Assembly: GCF_022829385.1 (NCBI RefSeq)
Contig: NZ_JAKSXX010000235.1
Location: 186,001 to 250,000, forward strand
Direction of reading: 5' to 3'
Source: Methylobacterium sp. J-070
GTDB lineage: Bacteria > Pseudomonadota > Alphaproteobacteria > Rhizobiales > Beijerinckiaceae
Length of the DNA: 64,000 bases
Part shown: positions 1 through 10,193 of the stretch, piece after piece
Position numbering within the stretch: position 1 is the first letter of the stretch
How the letters are laid out: each line of letters begins with the position of its first letter
Made by a program: the position numbers and the translations under genes
Notes under the pieces: model-generated
The model's input: only the letters and a program-made list of their open reading frames with translations
Database searches by the model: none
Told to the model about the DNA's origin: nothing

Positions 1-838
<838 letters not shown>

Positions 839-1085
839 GAGGGCTCCCTGCACGACGCGCGAGGACCGGATGCGGTGCCGGGACGGGTCCCGACCGCTGC
901 GTTCGATTCGGCACGTGTTTCGTTTCGAGCCGTAGGGTGACCGACAGACGTAAAGTGCCGCTTAACGACGTTTGCCGCGCTTCGTCAGGCAACGCGCGCA
1001 TGCGGGCCAACCGGCCGCGTTGAACGCATGGCGGCGCATTCGATATCAGGGTAGGGGGCCGAGCCCCTTCAGAGGAATGCGCGAC
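839..1085. promoter_or_regulatory. Divergent intergenic region between the NtrC-like gene and pepF
   Basis: About 250 bases separate two divergent genes, so promoters for both must lie here. I see no clear -24/-12 sigma-54 element (GG-N10-GC with TTGC spacing) or strong palindrome. An AG-rich Shine-Dalgarno (AGAGGA) at about 1072-1077 lies 9 bases before the chosen pepF start. Confidence 0.4.
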
Positions 1086-2957
1086 ATGATGCCGAGCCAC
1101 ACCGCCTCGCCGGTGAACGTCCGTCTGCCGGAAGGCGTCAGCGCCGCGCGCGCCGCCGCGAAGGCCGCCGACCTCGGCCTCCTTCCCGAATGGGATCTGT
1201 CGGATCTCTATTCCGGGCTCGACGCGCCGGAATTCGCCGCCGACATGACCCGCGCCGAGGAGGAGTGCCGCCGCTTCTCCGAGGCCTATGCCGGCCGCAT
1301 CGCCGAGATCGCGGCCGGTCCGGAGGCGTCCGGGCGCCTGGCCGAGGCCGTGCGCGCCTACGAGGCGATCGAGGACCTGCTGGGCAAGCTGATGTCCTTC
1401 GCCGGACTGATCTATTCCGGCGACACCACCGACGAGGCGCGGGCCAAGTTCTACGGCGACACGCGGGAGCGCCTGACGAACGCCTCCGCCGACCTGCTGT
1501 TCTTCGCGCTGGAACTCAACCGGGTCGACGACGCGGTGATGGATGCCGCGATGGCCAAGGGCCCGCTCGCCCGGTATGCGCCGTGGATCGAGGATCTGCG
1601 GCGGGAGAAGCCCCACCAGCTCGACGACCGCACCGAGAAGCTGTTCCTCGAGAAGTCCGTCACCGCCAACGCCGCCTGGGACCGGCTGTTCAACGAGACG
1701 ATCGCGTCGCTGCGCTTCACGGTCGACGGCGAGGAGATGCCCCTGGAGCCGACCCTCAACAAGCTGCAGGATCCGGACGGGGCGATCCGCAAGGAGGCCG
1801 CCGGGGCCATCAGCACCGTCTTGCGCAGCCAGCTGCGCGTCTTCACACTGATCACCAACACCCTGGCGAAGGACAAGGAGATCTCCGACCGGTGGCGGGG
1901 GTTCAAGGACGTCGCCGAGGCGCGCCACCTCGCCAACCGGGTCGAGCCCGAGGTGGTGGAAGCGCTGGTCGATGCCGTGCGGGCGGCCTATCCGCGCCTG
2001 TCGCACCGCTATTACAGGCTGAAGGCGAAGTGGTTCGGGCAGGACACGCTGCCCTACTGGGACCGCAACGCGCCGCTGCCGAAGGTCGAGCAGCGCACGA
2101 TCCCCTGGACGGAGGCCCGGGACACGGTCCTGTCGGCCTACGGCGCGTTCTCGCCGAAGATGGCGGGGATCGCGAAGCGCTTTTTCGATGATCGCTGGAT
2201 CGATGCGCCGACCCGGCCCGGCAAGGCGCCCGGCGCCTTCGCGCACCCGACCGTGCCCTCCGTCCACCCCTACGTGCTGGTCAACTACCAGGGCAAGCCG
2301 CGGGACGTGATGACGCTCGCCCACGAGCTCGGCCACGGCGTCCATCAGGTCCTGGCCGGTCCGAACGGCGCGCTGATGGCGCCGACCCCCCTGACGCTCG
2401 CCGAGACCGCGAGCGTGTTCGGCGAGATGCTGACCTTCCGCGCGCTGCTCGGCGCCACCACCGACACGACCCAGCGCCGGGCCATGCTCGCCGCCAAGGT
2501 CGAGGACATGATCAACACGGTGGTGCGCCAGATCGCGTTCTACTCGTTCGAGCGGAAGGTCCACCTCGCCCGTGCCAAGGGCGAGCTGACCACCGATCAG
2601 ATCAACGCCCTGTGGCTGTCGGTGCAGGCGGAATCGCTCGGGCCGGCGATAACCCTGGATGCGGGCTACGAGCCGTTCTGGGCCTACATCCCCCACTTCA
2701 TCCACTCGCCGTTCTACGTCTACGCCTACGCGTTCGGCGACTGTCTCGTGAACTCGCTCTACGGCGTCTATGCCCAGGCGGAGGAGGGCTTCGTCGAGCG
2801 CTACTTCGCCCTGCTCGCGGCCGGCGGCTCGAAGCCCTACGGCGAGCTGCTCGCTCCGTTCGGCCTCGACGCCAAGGATCCGGGTTTCTGGCAGATCGGC
2901 CTCGGCATGATCGAGGGCATGATCGCCGAGCTGGAGGGGATGGAGGGACAGGCCTGA
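1086..2957 (+). CDS. pepF: M3-family oligoendopeptidase F
   Basis: A zinc metallopeptidase of family M3 that cleaves short peptides in the cytoplasm. The protein is 623 residues from the ATG at 1086, close to the family's usual 600. The zinc motif HELGH is at residues 413-417, with the downstream Glu in ETASVFGEM supplying the third ligand. The open frame extends upstream to 972, but the ATG at 1086 has an AGAGGA ribosome site at good spacing, and the upstream residues (Arg/Ala-rich) look untranslated. It stands alone; a strong hairpin follows at 3001-3037. Confidence 0.93.
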   Translation: MMPSHTASPVNVRLPEGVSAARAAAKAADLGLLPEWDLSDLYSGLDAPEFAADMTRAEEECRRFSEAYAGRIAEIAAGPEASGRLAEAVRAYEAIEDLLGKLMSFAGLIYSGDTTDEARAKFYGDTRERLTNASADLLFFALELNRVDDAVMDAAMAKGPLARYAPWIEDLRREKPHQLDDRTEKLFLEKSVTANAAWDRLFNETIASLRFTVDGEEMPLEPTLNKLQDPDGAIRKEAAGAISTVLRSQLRVFTLITNTLAKDKEISDRWRGFKDVAEARHLANRVEPEVVEALVDAVRAAYPRLSHRYYRLKAKWFGQDTLPYWDRNAPLPKVEQRTIPWTEARDTVLSAYGAFSPKMAGIAKRFFDDRWIDAPTRPGKAPGAFAHPTVPSVHPYVLVNYQGKPRDVMTLAHELGHGVHQVLAGPNGALMAPTPLTLAETASVFGEMLTFRALLGATTDTTQRRAMLAAKVEDMINTVVRQIAFYSFERKVHLARAKGELTTDQINALWLSVQAESLGPAITLDAGYEPFWAYIPHFIHSPFYVYAYAFGDCLVNSLYGVYAQAEEGFVERYFALLAAGGSKPYGELLAPFGLDAKDPGFWQIGLGMIEGMIAELEGMEGQA

Positions 2958-3000
2958 CGGGCCGCGTCCGGACCTTTCGCCGGGATGGCGTAGCCCCGTC

Positions 3001-3037
3001 CGCCGTCCCGGTCCGCCCCGCCGGATCCGGGACGGCG
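3001..3037 (+). terminator. Hairpin downstream of pepF
   Basis: An 11-bp perfect stem (3001-3011 with 3027-3037) and a 15-base loop follow pepF by about 45 bases. There is no T-run, which is common in high-GC alphaproteobacteria, so termination is inferred from stem strength and position. Confidence 0.5.
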
Positions 3038-3134
3038 CGCCGGTCCGAGACCCCGCGGCGCAGGGACCCACGCCCCTGGTGCCGGGCCGGACGGGGCATA
3101 TGTGCGGTCCGACAGCAGGCAAGCAGACCGAGAG

Positions 3135-4496
3135 ATGGCCGAGACCGATCGCGAAGCGAACCGATTCAGTGCCCGCGCCGGGCGCTATGCGAGTGTGGGC
3201 GCCAATGTCGGCGGTGTCGCCGCCCGCATGGCCATGTCCCGTCTCTTCGGCAAGGAGGGCACGACCAATGCCGCCGCCCTGGCGCAGGCGCTGGGCGGCT
3301 TGAAGGGCCCGATCATGAAGGTGGCGCAGCTGCTTGCCACCGTGCCGGACCTGCTGCCGCCCGAATACGCCGCCGAACTCCAGAAGCTCCAGGCCGATGC
3401 GCCCCCCATGGGCGCGGCCTTCGTCCGGCGCCGTATGCAGTCCGAGCTGGGCGCCGGATGGCAGCAGCGATTCGGAAGCTTCGACCTGAAGCCCGCGGCC
3501 GCGGCCTCGCTGGGTCAGGTCCACCGGGCCACCGCGAAGGCGGGCGACCGCCTCGCCTGCAAGCTCCAGTACCCCGACATGCAATCGGCCGTGGAGGCTG
3601 ACCTCAAGCAGCTGGAAGTCGCCTTCGCGCTCCACCGGCGGATGAATTCCTGGCTCGACACCCGGGAGATCGCGAAGGAGATCGGCGCGCGGGTCCGAGA
3701 GGAGCTCGACTACGAGCGCGAGGCCAAGCACGCGGGGCTGTACGGGGCCGTCCTCAAGGACATCGACGTGGTGCGCGTGCCGCGCGTCTACCCCGACCTG
3801 TCGACCAAGCGGCTGCTCACGCTGGGCTGGCTCGACGGCGACAAGATTTTGGGCTTCGCCGACGAGCCCGTCGAGGTCCGCAACCGCATCGCCCAGGCGA
3901 TGTTCAAGGCGTGGTGGCACCCGTTCAGCCGGGCCGCGGTGATCCACGGCGATCCGCATCTCGGCAACTACACGGTGTTCTCGGAAGGCGGGGAGGCCGC
4001 CGGCATCAACCTGCTCGACTACGGCTGCGTCCGCATCTTCCATCCCCGCTTCGTCGGGGGCGTGGTGGACCTCTACCGCGGGCTTCTCGAGAACGAGGGC
4101 GCGCGCATCGTCCACGCCTACGAGGTCTGGGGCTTCAAGAACCTCGACAAGGAGAAGATCGAGATCCTGAACATCTGGGCGCGCTTCATCTACGGGCCGC
4201 TGCTCGAGGACCGCACCCGGACCGTGGCGGACGGCGTGAAGCCGGGTGAATACGGACGCCGGCAGGCCTTCCAGGTCCACCAGGCCCTGAAGGAGCGCGG
4301 TCCCGTGACCGTGCCGCAGGAATTCGTCTTCATGGACCGCGCCGCGGTGGGACTCGGCGCCGTGTTCCTCCATCTCAGATCGGAACTCAACTACCACCGG
4401 TTGTTCGAGTCCGAGATCGAGCATTTCTCCCTCGACCAACTCGCGGCCCGGCAGGGCCGGGCCCTCGCCGAGGCGGGCCTACCGGAACCCGTCTGA
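3135..4496 (+). CDS. ABC1/UbiB-family atypical kinase
   Basis: 453 residues. ABC1/ADCK/UbiB proteins are atypical kinases or ATPases tied to ubiquinone synthesis. Family marks: an N-terminal segment matching KxGQ-(L)LPPEY, an alanine-rich nucleotide loop AAAASLGQVHRA, the Lys in LACKLQYP, the catalytic loop IHGDPHLGNY and the metal-binding LDYG. The KxGQ signature reads K-V-A-Q here, Ala replacing Gly. The open frame reaches back to a GTG at 3102; I prefer the ATG at 3135 preceded by a purine-rich stretch. No other ubi gene is adjacent, so a role in ubiquinone synthesis is a family-level guess. Confidence 0.88.
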   Translation: MAETDREANRFSARAGRYASVGANVGGVAARMAMSRLFGKEGTTNAAALAQALGGLKGPIMKVAQLLATVPDLLPPEYAAELQKLQADAPPMGAAFVRRRMQSELGAGWQQRFGSFDLKPAAAASLGQVHRATAKAGDRLACKLQYPDMQSAVEADLKQLEVAFALHRRMNSWLDTREIAKEIGARVREELDYEREAKHAGLYGAVLKDIDVVRVPRVYPDLSTKRLLTLGWLDGDKILGFADEPVEVRNRIAQAMFKAWWHPFSRAAVIHGDPHLGNYTVFSEGGEAAGINLLDYGCVRIFHPRFVGGVVDLYRGLLENEGARIVHAYEVWGFKNLDKEKIEILNIWARFIYGPLLEDRTRTVADGVKPGEYGRRQAFQVHQALKERGPVTVPQEFVFMDRAAVGLGAVFLHLRSELNYHRLFESEIEHFSLDQLAARQGRALAEAGLPEPV

Positions 4497-4618
4497 GCCG
4501 GTCCGGCGATCCCCCGAGAGGGCAATCAACTTGCGTGCGTCCGATTGCGGCAGGTAAACGCTTGAGCTACATCCCAGTGAGACCGAAAGAAGTCGCGTCC
4601 CAGGGGAATGAGCGCACG

Positions 4619-4912
4619 ATGGCCGAGAGTGAGACGGTAGCCGGGCACACCTACAGCCCGGCGATGGACGCGAAGACCCACGAGCAGACCTATCGCGGCT
4701 TCGTCCGCTTCGTCGAGATCGCCACCGGGGTCGTGATCTGCTGGGTCCTGGCCCTGGCCATCGGCGGAATCCGCGAGGCGTGGCTCCTGGCGATCGTCGG
4801 CGTGATCGTGGCGGGCGCGGCCGGCGCCGTGGGCGCTCTCGCACCCGCCGTCGGATGGCGCGGGCCGCTGGTCGTCGGCATCCTGCTGCTGCTCTACCTG
4901 TTCTTCGCCTGA
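4619..4912 (+). CDS. aa3-type cytochrome c oxidase subunit IV-like small membrane protein
   Basis: 97 residues. The N-terminus contains the short signature of the bacterial aa3 oxidase subunit IV family (MDAKTHEQTYRGF followed by a hydrophobic helix). Three hydrophobic segments follow, ending LLLLYLFFA at the C-terminus. This is longer than the usual 45-70 residue form and looks like the N-terminal domain plus extra helices. It sits just upstream of the pnt operon, another inner-membrane energy-conversion unit; no cox genes are nearby. The frame is open from 4535, but the ATG at 4619 begins a normal-looking protein. Confidence 0.75.
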   Translation: MAESETVAGHTYSPAMDAKTHEQTYRGFVRFVEIATGVVICWVLALAIGGIREAWLLAIVGVIVAGAAGAVGALAPAVGWRGPLVVGILLLLYLFFA

Positions 4913-5115
4913 CGGTGCCGGTGCAGCCGACCGGCCGCCCTGGCCGCGAACGGTCCAGACGCGTGGTCGCGGGTGTGTCGCCGGGACCCGCGCGGCGTGG
5001 ACTTCGCATAAGTTACATTCGGCTTCGTTCCATCATTGCATCCTAGCTCCCCGCCTCGAAAAGCGGCGTCCGTTCGCGCATTCGAAGGGCCGAGCTTATC
5101 CAGGGGAAACCTCGC

Positions 5116-6345
5116 ATGCGCATTGCTGTGCTGTCCGAGACGGACTCCGCGGAACCGCGCGTGGCCGCGGTCCCGGAAACCGTCAAGAAGTTCAAGGCCC
5201 TCGGCGCCGAGGTGATCGTCCAGTCGGACGCCGGCAAGAAGGCCGGCTTCCTGGATGGAGAGTATGAAGCGGCGGGCGCCAGCATCGCCGGGAGCGCCGC
5301 CGACGCGGCGCGGGACGCCGACCTCGTGTTGAAGGTCCGCCGTCCGGGCGCCGACGAGCTTCCGCAGCTGAAGCGCGGCGCCACCGTGGTGGCGATCATG
5401 GATCCCTACGGCAACGAGGACGCCCTCAAGGCGATGGCCGATGCCGGCGTCGCCGGCTTCGCCATGGAGCTGATGCCGCGCATCACCCGTGCGCAGGTGA
5501 TGGACGTGCTGTCGTCCCAGGCGAACCTCGCCGGCTACCGCGCGGTGGTCGACGGCGCTGCCGAGTACGGTCGCGCCATGCCGATGATGATGACCGCCGC
5601 CGGCACGGTCCCGGCCGCCCGAGTCTTCGTGATGGGCGTCGGCGTCGCCGGCCTCCAGGCCATCGCAACGGCCCGCCGGCTCGGCGCCGTCGTCACCGCC
5701 ACCGACGTGCGGCCGGCCACGAAGGAGCAGGTCGAGTCCCTCGGCGCCAAGTTCGTCGCCGTCGAGGACGACGAGTTCAAGCAGGCCGAGACCAAGGGCG
5801 GCTACGCCAAGGAGATGTCGGCGGAGTATCAGAAGAAGCAGGCGGATCTGGTCAAGGGCCACATCGCCAAGCAGGATATCGTCATCACAACCGCGCTGAT
5901 CCCCGGTCGCCCGGCGCCGAAGCTCGTCTCCGAGGAGATGGTGACGTCGATGAAGCCGGGCTCCGTGCTGGTCGATCTCGCGGTGGAGCGGGGCGGCAAC
6001 GTCGCCGGCGCCAAGGCCGGCGAGGTGGTCACCACGGACGGCGGCGTGAAGATCGTCGGCCACGTCAACGTGCCGGGGCGCCTCGCCGCCACCGCGTCGA
6101 GCCTCTACGCGCGCAACCTCTACGCGTTCGTCGAGACCCTGATCGACAAGGAGTCGAAGGCGCTCGCCATCAATTGGGACGACGAGCTGGTGAAGGCCAC
6201 GAACCTCACCCGCGACGGCTCGGTGGTCCACGCGTCCTTCCAGCCCAAGACCGATGGCCCCGCCTCGGAAGCCGCATCCGTGGGACTGGCCAAGTCGGAG
6301 GCCAACAAGGCGTCCGGTACGCCCGCCCCGGCGGGCGCGCAGTGA
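5116..6345 (+). CDS. pntAA: NAD(P) transhydrogenase subunit alpha part 1 (NAD-binding dI domain)
   Basis: 409 residues; the soluble NAD(H)-binding dI component of the proton-translocating transhydrogenase. It shows the alanine-dehydrogenase/PNT fold: N-terminal MRIAVLSETD...EPRVAAVPETV and a dinucleotide-binding segment VMGVGVAGLQAIATARRLGA near residue 175. The C-terminal tail is Ala/Pro-rich (GTPAPAGAQ). First gene of a tight three-gene operon with pntAB (24-base gap) and pntB. The complex uses the proton gradient to reduce NADP+ with NADH, supplying NADPH for C1 assimilation in methylotrophs (general knowledge). Confidence 0.96.
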   Translation: MRIAVLSETDSAEPRVAAVPETVKKFKALGAEVIVQSDAGKKAGFLDGEYEAAGASIAGSAADAARDADLVLKVRRPGADELPQLKRGATVVAIMDPYGNEDALKAMADAGVAGFAMELMPRITRAQVMDVLSSQANLAGYRAVVDGAAEYGRAMPMMMTAAGTVPAARVFVMGVGVAGLQAIATARRLGAVVTATDVRPATKEQVESLGAKFVAVEDDEFKQAETKGGYAKEMSAEYQKKQADLVKGHIAKQDIVITTALIPGRPAPKLVSEEMVTSMKPGSVLVDLAVERGGNVAGAKAGEVVTTDGGVKIVGHVNVPGRLAATASSLYARNLYAFVETLIDKESKALAINWDDELVKATNLTRDGSVVHASFQPKTDGPASEAASVGLAKSEANKASGTPAPAGAQ

Positions 6346-6369
6346 CGCCCGGCCGAGAGGAGTAGCAGA

Positions 6370-6825
6370 ATGGCAAACGTCATCGTCCCTCCCGACCAAG
6401 CGGCCGATCAGGCCCGGGTGCTGGCCGAGGCCGCCCGCGCGGCGGCCGCGGTGGCGCGCAACGCCGCCGACCAGGCTCAGGTGATCGCCGACGGCATGGG
6501 GTACGGCCTCAGCGCGGCCACCGGCGGCGCCGTCGACCCGACGGTGTTTCGGCTCGCGATCTTCGTGCTGGCGATCTTCGTCGGCTACTACGTGGTCTGG
6601 TCGGTGACCCCGGCGCTCCACACGCCCCTCATGTCGGTCACCAACGCGATCTCCTCGGTGATCATCGTCGGCGCGATCCTGGCGGTGGGCGTCCCGCTCA
6701 TCGAGAAGGGCACCGGGTTCGCCCGGTTCTTCGGCTTCATCGGCATCGTGCTCGCCAGCGTGAACATCTTCGGCGGCTTCCTGGTCACGCAGCGCATGCT
6801 CGGCATGTACAAGAAGAAGGGCTGA
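6370..6825 (+). CDS. pntAB: NAD(P) transhydrogenase subunit alpha part 2 (membrane dII part)
   Basis: 151 residues with three to four transmembrane helices in the second half ([52 protein letters not shown]). These form part of the proton channel with PntB. The N-terminal about 50 residues are Ala-rich, charged and helical ([18 protein letters not shown]), an extension also seen in other alphaproteobacterial PntAB. A GAGAGGAGTAG ribosome site precedes the ATG. The gene ends 4 bases before pntB. Confidence 0.95.
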   Translation: MANVIVPPDQAADQARVLAEAARAAAAVARNAADQAQVIADGMGYGLSAATGGAVDPTVFRLAIFVLAIFVGYYVVWSVTPALHTPLMSVTNAISSVIIVGAILAVGVPLIEKGTGFARFFGFIGIVLASVNIFGGFLVTQRMLGMYKKKG

Positions 6826-6829
6826 GCAG

Positions 6830-8230
6830 ATGTCAGAGAACGTCTCTTCCCTTCTCTATATCGTTTCCGGCGTCCTGTTCATCATGGCGCTGCGGGGGCT
6901 CTCGCACCCGACCACCTCCCGGCAGGGCAACCTGTACGGCATGGTCGGCATGGGGCTCGCCATCCTGACAACCCTGGTCGGCCACCCGCCGGCCGGCTTC
7001 GGCGCCTGGATCCTGGTGCTGCTGGGTCTCGGCATCGGCGGCGGCGCCGGCGCGGTGATCGCCAAGCGCGTGCCGATGACGGCGATGCCCCAGCTCGTCG
7101 CGGCCTTCCACTCGCTGGTCGGCCTCGCGGCGGTGTTCGTGGCCGCCGGCGCCCTCTACGCGCCGCAGGCCTTCGGCATCATCGAGAACGGCCACTTCCA
7201 CAAGCAGTCGCTGTTCGAGATGGGTCTGGGTGTGGCCATCGGCGCCATCACCTTTACCGGGTCGGTGATCGCCTTCGCCAAGCTCGACGGGCGCATGTCC
7301 GGCAAGCCGATCATGCTGCCCCAGCGCCACCTCATCAACGCGCTGCTGGCCGGCGGCCTCGTCCTGCTGATCGCCCTGTTCATCGGCACCGAATCCAAGG
7401 CGCTGTTCTGGCTGATCGTCCTCGCCGCGCTGGTGCTCGGCGGCCTGATCATCATCCCGATCGGCGGCGCCGACATGCCGGTGGTCGTGTCGATGCTGAA
7501 CTCCTACTCGGGCTGGGCGGCGGCCGGCATCGGCTTCACCCTGGGCAACCTCGCGCTGATCATCACCGGCTCGCTGGTCGGATCCTCGGGCGCGATCCTG
7601 TCGTACATCATGTGCCACGCGATGAACCGGTCGTTCATCTCGGTGATCCTCGGCGGCTTCGGCGGCGACGCCGCGGCGGCGGGGGGATCCGGCCAGGTCG
7701 AGACGCGGCCCGTGAAACAGGGCTCGGCCGACGACGCGGCCTACATCATGAAGAACGCCGAGCGGGTGATCATCGTCCCGGGCTACGGGATGGCCGTCGC
7801 CCAGGCGCAGCACTCCCTGCGGGAGATGGGCGACATGCTCAAGAAGGAGGGCGTGGACGTCAAATACGCCATCCATCCGGTGGCGGGCCGCATGCCGGGC
7901 CACATGAACGTGCTGCTCGCCGAGGCCAACGTGCCCTACGACGAGGTGTTCGAGCTCGAGGACATCAACGGCGAGTTCCCGCAGGCCGACGTGGCCTTCG
8001 TGATCGGCGCCAACGACGTCACCAACCCGGCAGCCAAGACCGACAAGGCGTCGCCGATCTACGGCATGCCGATCCTCGACGTCGAGCGGGCCAAGACCGT
8101 GCTGTTCATCAAGCGCGGCATGGGCTCGGGCTACGCGGGGGTCGAGAACGAGGTGTTCTTCCGCGACAACACCATGATGCTGTTCGGCGACGCCAAGAAG
8201 GTCGTCGACACCATCCTGAAGTCGCTCTGA
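6830..8230 (+). CDS. pntB: NAD(P) transhydrogenase subunit beta (membrane dII and NADP-binding dIII)
   Basis: 466 residues, standard length. About nine transmembrane helices occupy residues 1-265; a soluble NADP(H)-binding dIII domain follows, with the fingerprint VIIVPGYGMAVAQAQH near residue 316, the conserved HPVAGRMPGHMNVLLAEA and IGANDVTNPAA. All three subunits of the alphaproteobacterial enzyme are therefore intact. Followed by a strong GNRA-loop hairpin at 8256-8277, so this is the operon end. Confidence 0.97.
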   Translation: MSENVSSLLYIVSGVLFIMALRGLSHPTTSRQGNLYGMVGMGLAILTTLVGHPPAGFGAWILVLLGLGIGGGAGAVIAKRVPMTAMPQLVAAFHSLVGLAAVFVAAGALYAPQAFGIIENGHFHKQSLFEMGLGVAIGAITFTGSVIAFAKLDGRMSGKPIMLPQRHLINALLAGGLVLLIALFIGTESKALFWLIVLAALVLGGLIIIPIGGADMPVVVSMLNSYSGWAAAGIGFTLGNLALIITGSLVGSSGAILSYIMCHAMNRSFISVILGGFGGDAAAAGGSGQVETRPVKQGSADDAAYIMKNAERVIIVPGYGMAVAQAQHSLREMGDMLKKEGVDVKYAIHPVAGRMPGHMNVLLAEANVPYDEVFELEDINGEFPQADVAFVIGANDVTNPAAKTDKASPIYGMPILDVERAKTVLFIKRGMGSGYAGVENEVFFRDNTMMLFGDAKKVVDTILKSL

Positions 8231-8255
8231 CCCTCACCGGCACGGCATTTCGACA

Positions 8256-8287
8256 GGGCGGGCAGCGATGCCCGCCCGTCTTCGTTT
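8256..8287 (+). terminator. Intrinsic terminator of the pnt operon
   Basis: A perfect 9-bp GC-rich stem (8256-8264 with 8269-8277) closed by a GCGA tetraloop (GNRA type) is followed by a T-containing tract GTCTTCGTTT. It begins 26 bases after the pntB stop, the best intrinsic-terminator candidate in the window. Confidence 0.75.
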
Positions 8288-8356
8288 CAGGGCATGTCGG
8301 CATTCGGCCGCGCCGTTGCGGCCGCGCGCGGGATTTGATCGCCGACCCGGTGTAGG

Positions 8357-10183
8357 GTGCCGTCCGTGTCGTGCGCTCCGTCTCTCGCCGAAGTCCCGGC
8401 CTTCCTGGGCGTCGCCGCTTCCCTGACGGGCCGGCGGTGGCAGGAGCGCTGCGCCGGCAGCCTCGTCCAGACCCACATCGCCAAGATGGTGCAGGCCCAC
8501 GCTCTGCCCGAGCTGCTGGCCCGGGTTCTGGCCGGCCGCGGCGTGGCGCCGGACCAGGCCGCCCGCTATCTGGCGCCCCGTCTGCGGGATCTGATGCCCG
8601 ATCCGCACGTGCTGCTCGACATGGATGCGGCGGTCCGGCGTCTCGTCCGGGCGGTGCGGCGGGGCGAGACCGTCGCGGTCTTCGGAGATTACGACGTCGA
8701 CGGCGCCGCCAGCGCCGCGATGCTGGCGGGCTACCTCCGCGGCCTCGGCCTCGAGTCCCCGATCCACATTCCGGACCGGATCACCGAGGGGTACGGACCC
8801 AACGTCGCGGCGATCAACGCGCTTGCGGCCGAGGGTGCCACGCTCCTGGTCTGCGTCGATTGCGGCACGAGCGGACACGGACCGCTGGAGGAGGCGGAGA
8901 AGTCGGGCCTCGACGTGATCGTGCTCGACCACCACGCCGCCGCCGAGGTGCTGCCGCCCGCCCGGGCCGTCGTGAACCCGAACCGGCTGGACGACCTCTC
9001 GGGCCTCGGACATCTCTGCGCCGCCGGGGTGGTCTTCCTGACGCTGGTCGCCCTCAACCGGGCCCTGCGTCTGGACGGCTACTTCGGCCCGCACCGCCCC
9101 GAGCCGGCGCTGACCGATGCCCTCGACCTCGTCGCCCTTGCGACCATCGCCGACGTGGTGCCGCTCACCGGTCTCAACCGCGCCTTCGTCACGCAGGGCC
9201 TGACGGTCATGCGCCATCGCGACCGCACCGGGCTGGCGGCGCTCCTCGATGCCGCCGCCCTGAGCGAACCGCCCGAAGCGTGGCATCTCGGCTTCGTCCT
9301 CGGCCCGCGCATCAACGCCGGCGGCCGCATCGGCGATTCGGCGCTGGGTGCGCGCCTGCTCACCACGGCGGACCCGGCCGAGGCGACCCGGATCGCCGCC
9401 GAACTCGATCGGCTCAACCGCGAGCGTCAGGCGATCGAGGCGCAGGCCGTGATGGAGGCCGAGGCGGAGATGGACCGCGCCCTGACCGCCGATCCGGCCC
9501 GGTCGGTTCTGGTCACCGGCAGCACCGCCTGGCACCCCGGGGTCGTCGGCCTCATCGCGGCGCGCCTGAAGGAGCGCTTCAACCGCCCGGCCTTCGCCTT
9601 CGCGATCCGGCCGGACGGGGGCGCCACCGGCTCCGGCCGCTCGATCCCGGGTGCCGATCTCGGGCTCGCGGTGCGCGCCTGTGTCGAGGCCGGGCTCGCC
9701 AGCAAGGGCGGGGGGCACGCCATGGCGGCCGGCGTGACCCTCCGCGCGGACGACATCCCGCGATTCGAGTCTCACCTCTCGATGCTGCTCGGGGCGAGCG
9801 TGGCCGTGGCGCGGTCCGCCGATGCCCTTCTGATCGACGGAGGTCTCAGCGCCGGAGGGGCGACCGCCGAGACCGTCCGCCTGCTGCAGCGCGCCGGTCC
9901 CTTCGGGCAGGGCGCGCCCGAGCCGGTCTTCGCCCTCGGGCGCCACAGGCTGGTTGATGCGGCGGTGGTCGGCTCGGGCCACGTGCGGGCGCGCCTGCGC
10001 AGCCGTGACGGGCAGGCGGTCGGGGCCATCTGCTTCCGGGCCGCCGAGCGCCCGCTCGGCCTCGCCCTGCTCAATGGGATCGGCCGCGAGATGCACGTGG
10101 CCGGCACCCTGTCCTGCGACCGCTGGCGCGGCGCCGAACGTGCCCAGCTTCGCATCGTGGATGCCGCGCCCTCGGAAGGGTGA
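8357..10183 (+). CDS. recJ: Single-stranded-DNA-specific exonuclease RecJ
   Basis: 608 residues, DHH/DHHA1 phosphoesterase family; degrades single-stranded DNA 5' to 3' in recombination and mismatch repair. Motifs in order: GDYDVDGAASAAM (motif I), VDCGTS, LDHHAA (the DHH motif), an intervening core domain, then DHHA1 with STAWHPGVVGLIAARL and KGGGHAMAAG, and a C-terminal OB-like region. The start is GTG at 8357 or GTG at 8366; neither has a strong ribosome site, so the first few residues are uncertain. Confidence 0.94.
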   Translation: MPSVSCAPSLAEVPAFLGVAASLTGRRWQERCAGSLVQTHIAKMVQAHALPELLARVLAGRGVAPDQAARYLAPRLRDLMPDPHVLLDMDAAVRRLVRAVRRGETVAVFGDYDVDGAASAAMLAGYLRGLGLESPIHIPDRITEGYGPNVAAINALAAEGATLLVCVDCGTSGHGPLEEAEKSGLDVIVLDHHAAAEVLPPARAVVNPNRLDDLSGLGHLCAAGVVFLTLVALNRALRLDGYFGPHRPEPALTDALDLVALATIADVVPLTGLNRAFVTQGLTVMRHRDRTGLAALLDAAALSEPPEAWHLGFVLGPRINAGGRIGDSALGARLLTTADPAEATRIAAELDRLNRERQAIEAQAVMEAEAEMDRALTADPARSVLVTGSTAWHPGVVGLIAARLKERFNRPAFAFAIRPDGGATGSGRSIPGADLGLAVRACVEAGLASKGGGHAMAAGVTLRADDIPRFESHLSMLLGASVAVARSADALLIDGGLSAGGATAETVRLLQRAGPFGQGAPEPVFALGRHRLVDAAVVGSGHVRARLRSRDGQAVGAICFRAAERPLGLALLNGIGREMHVAGTLSCDRWRGAERAQLRIVDAAPSEG

Positions 10184-10193
10184 CGGGCGCCGG

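Noticed and set aside
5043-5399. 118-residue minus-strand ORF over the pntAA start
   Set aside because: Antisense to a well-supported gene, no domain signature.
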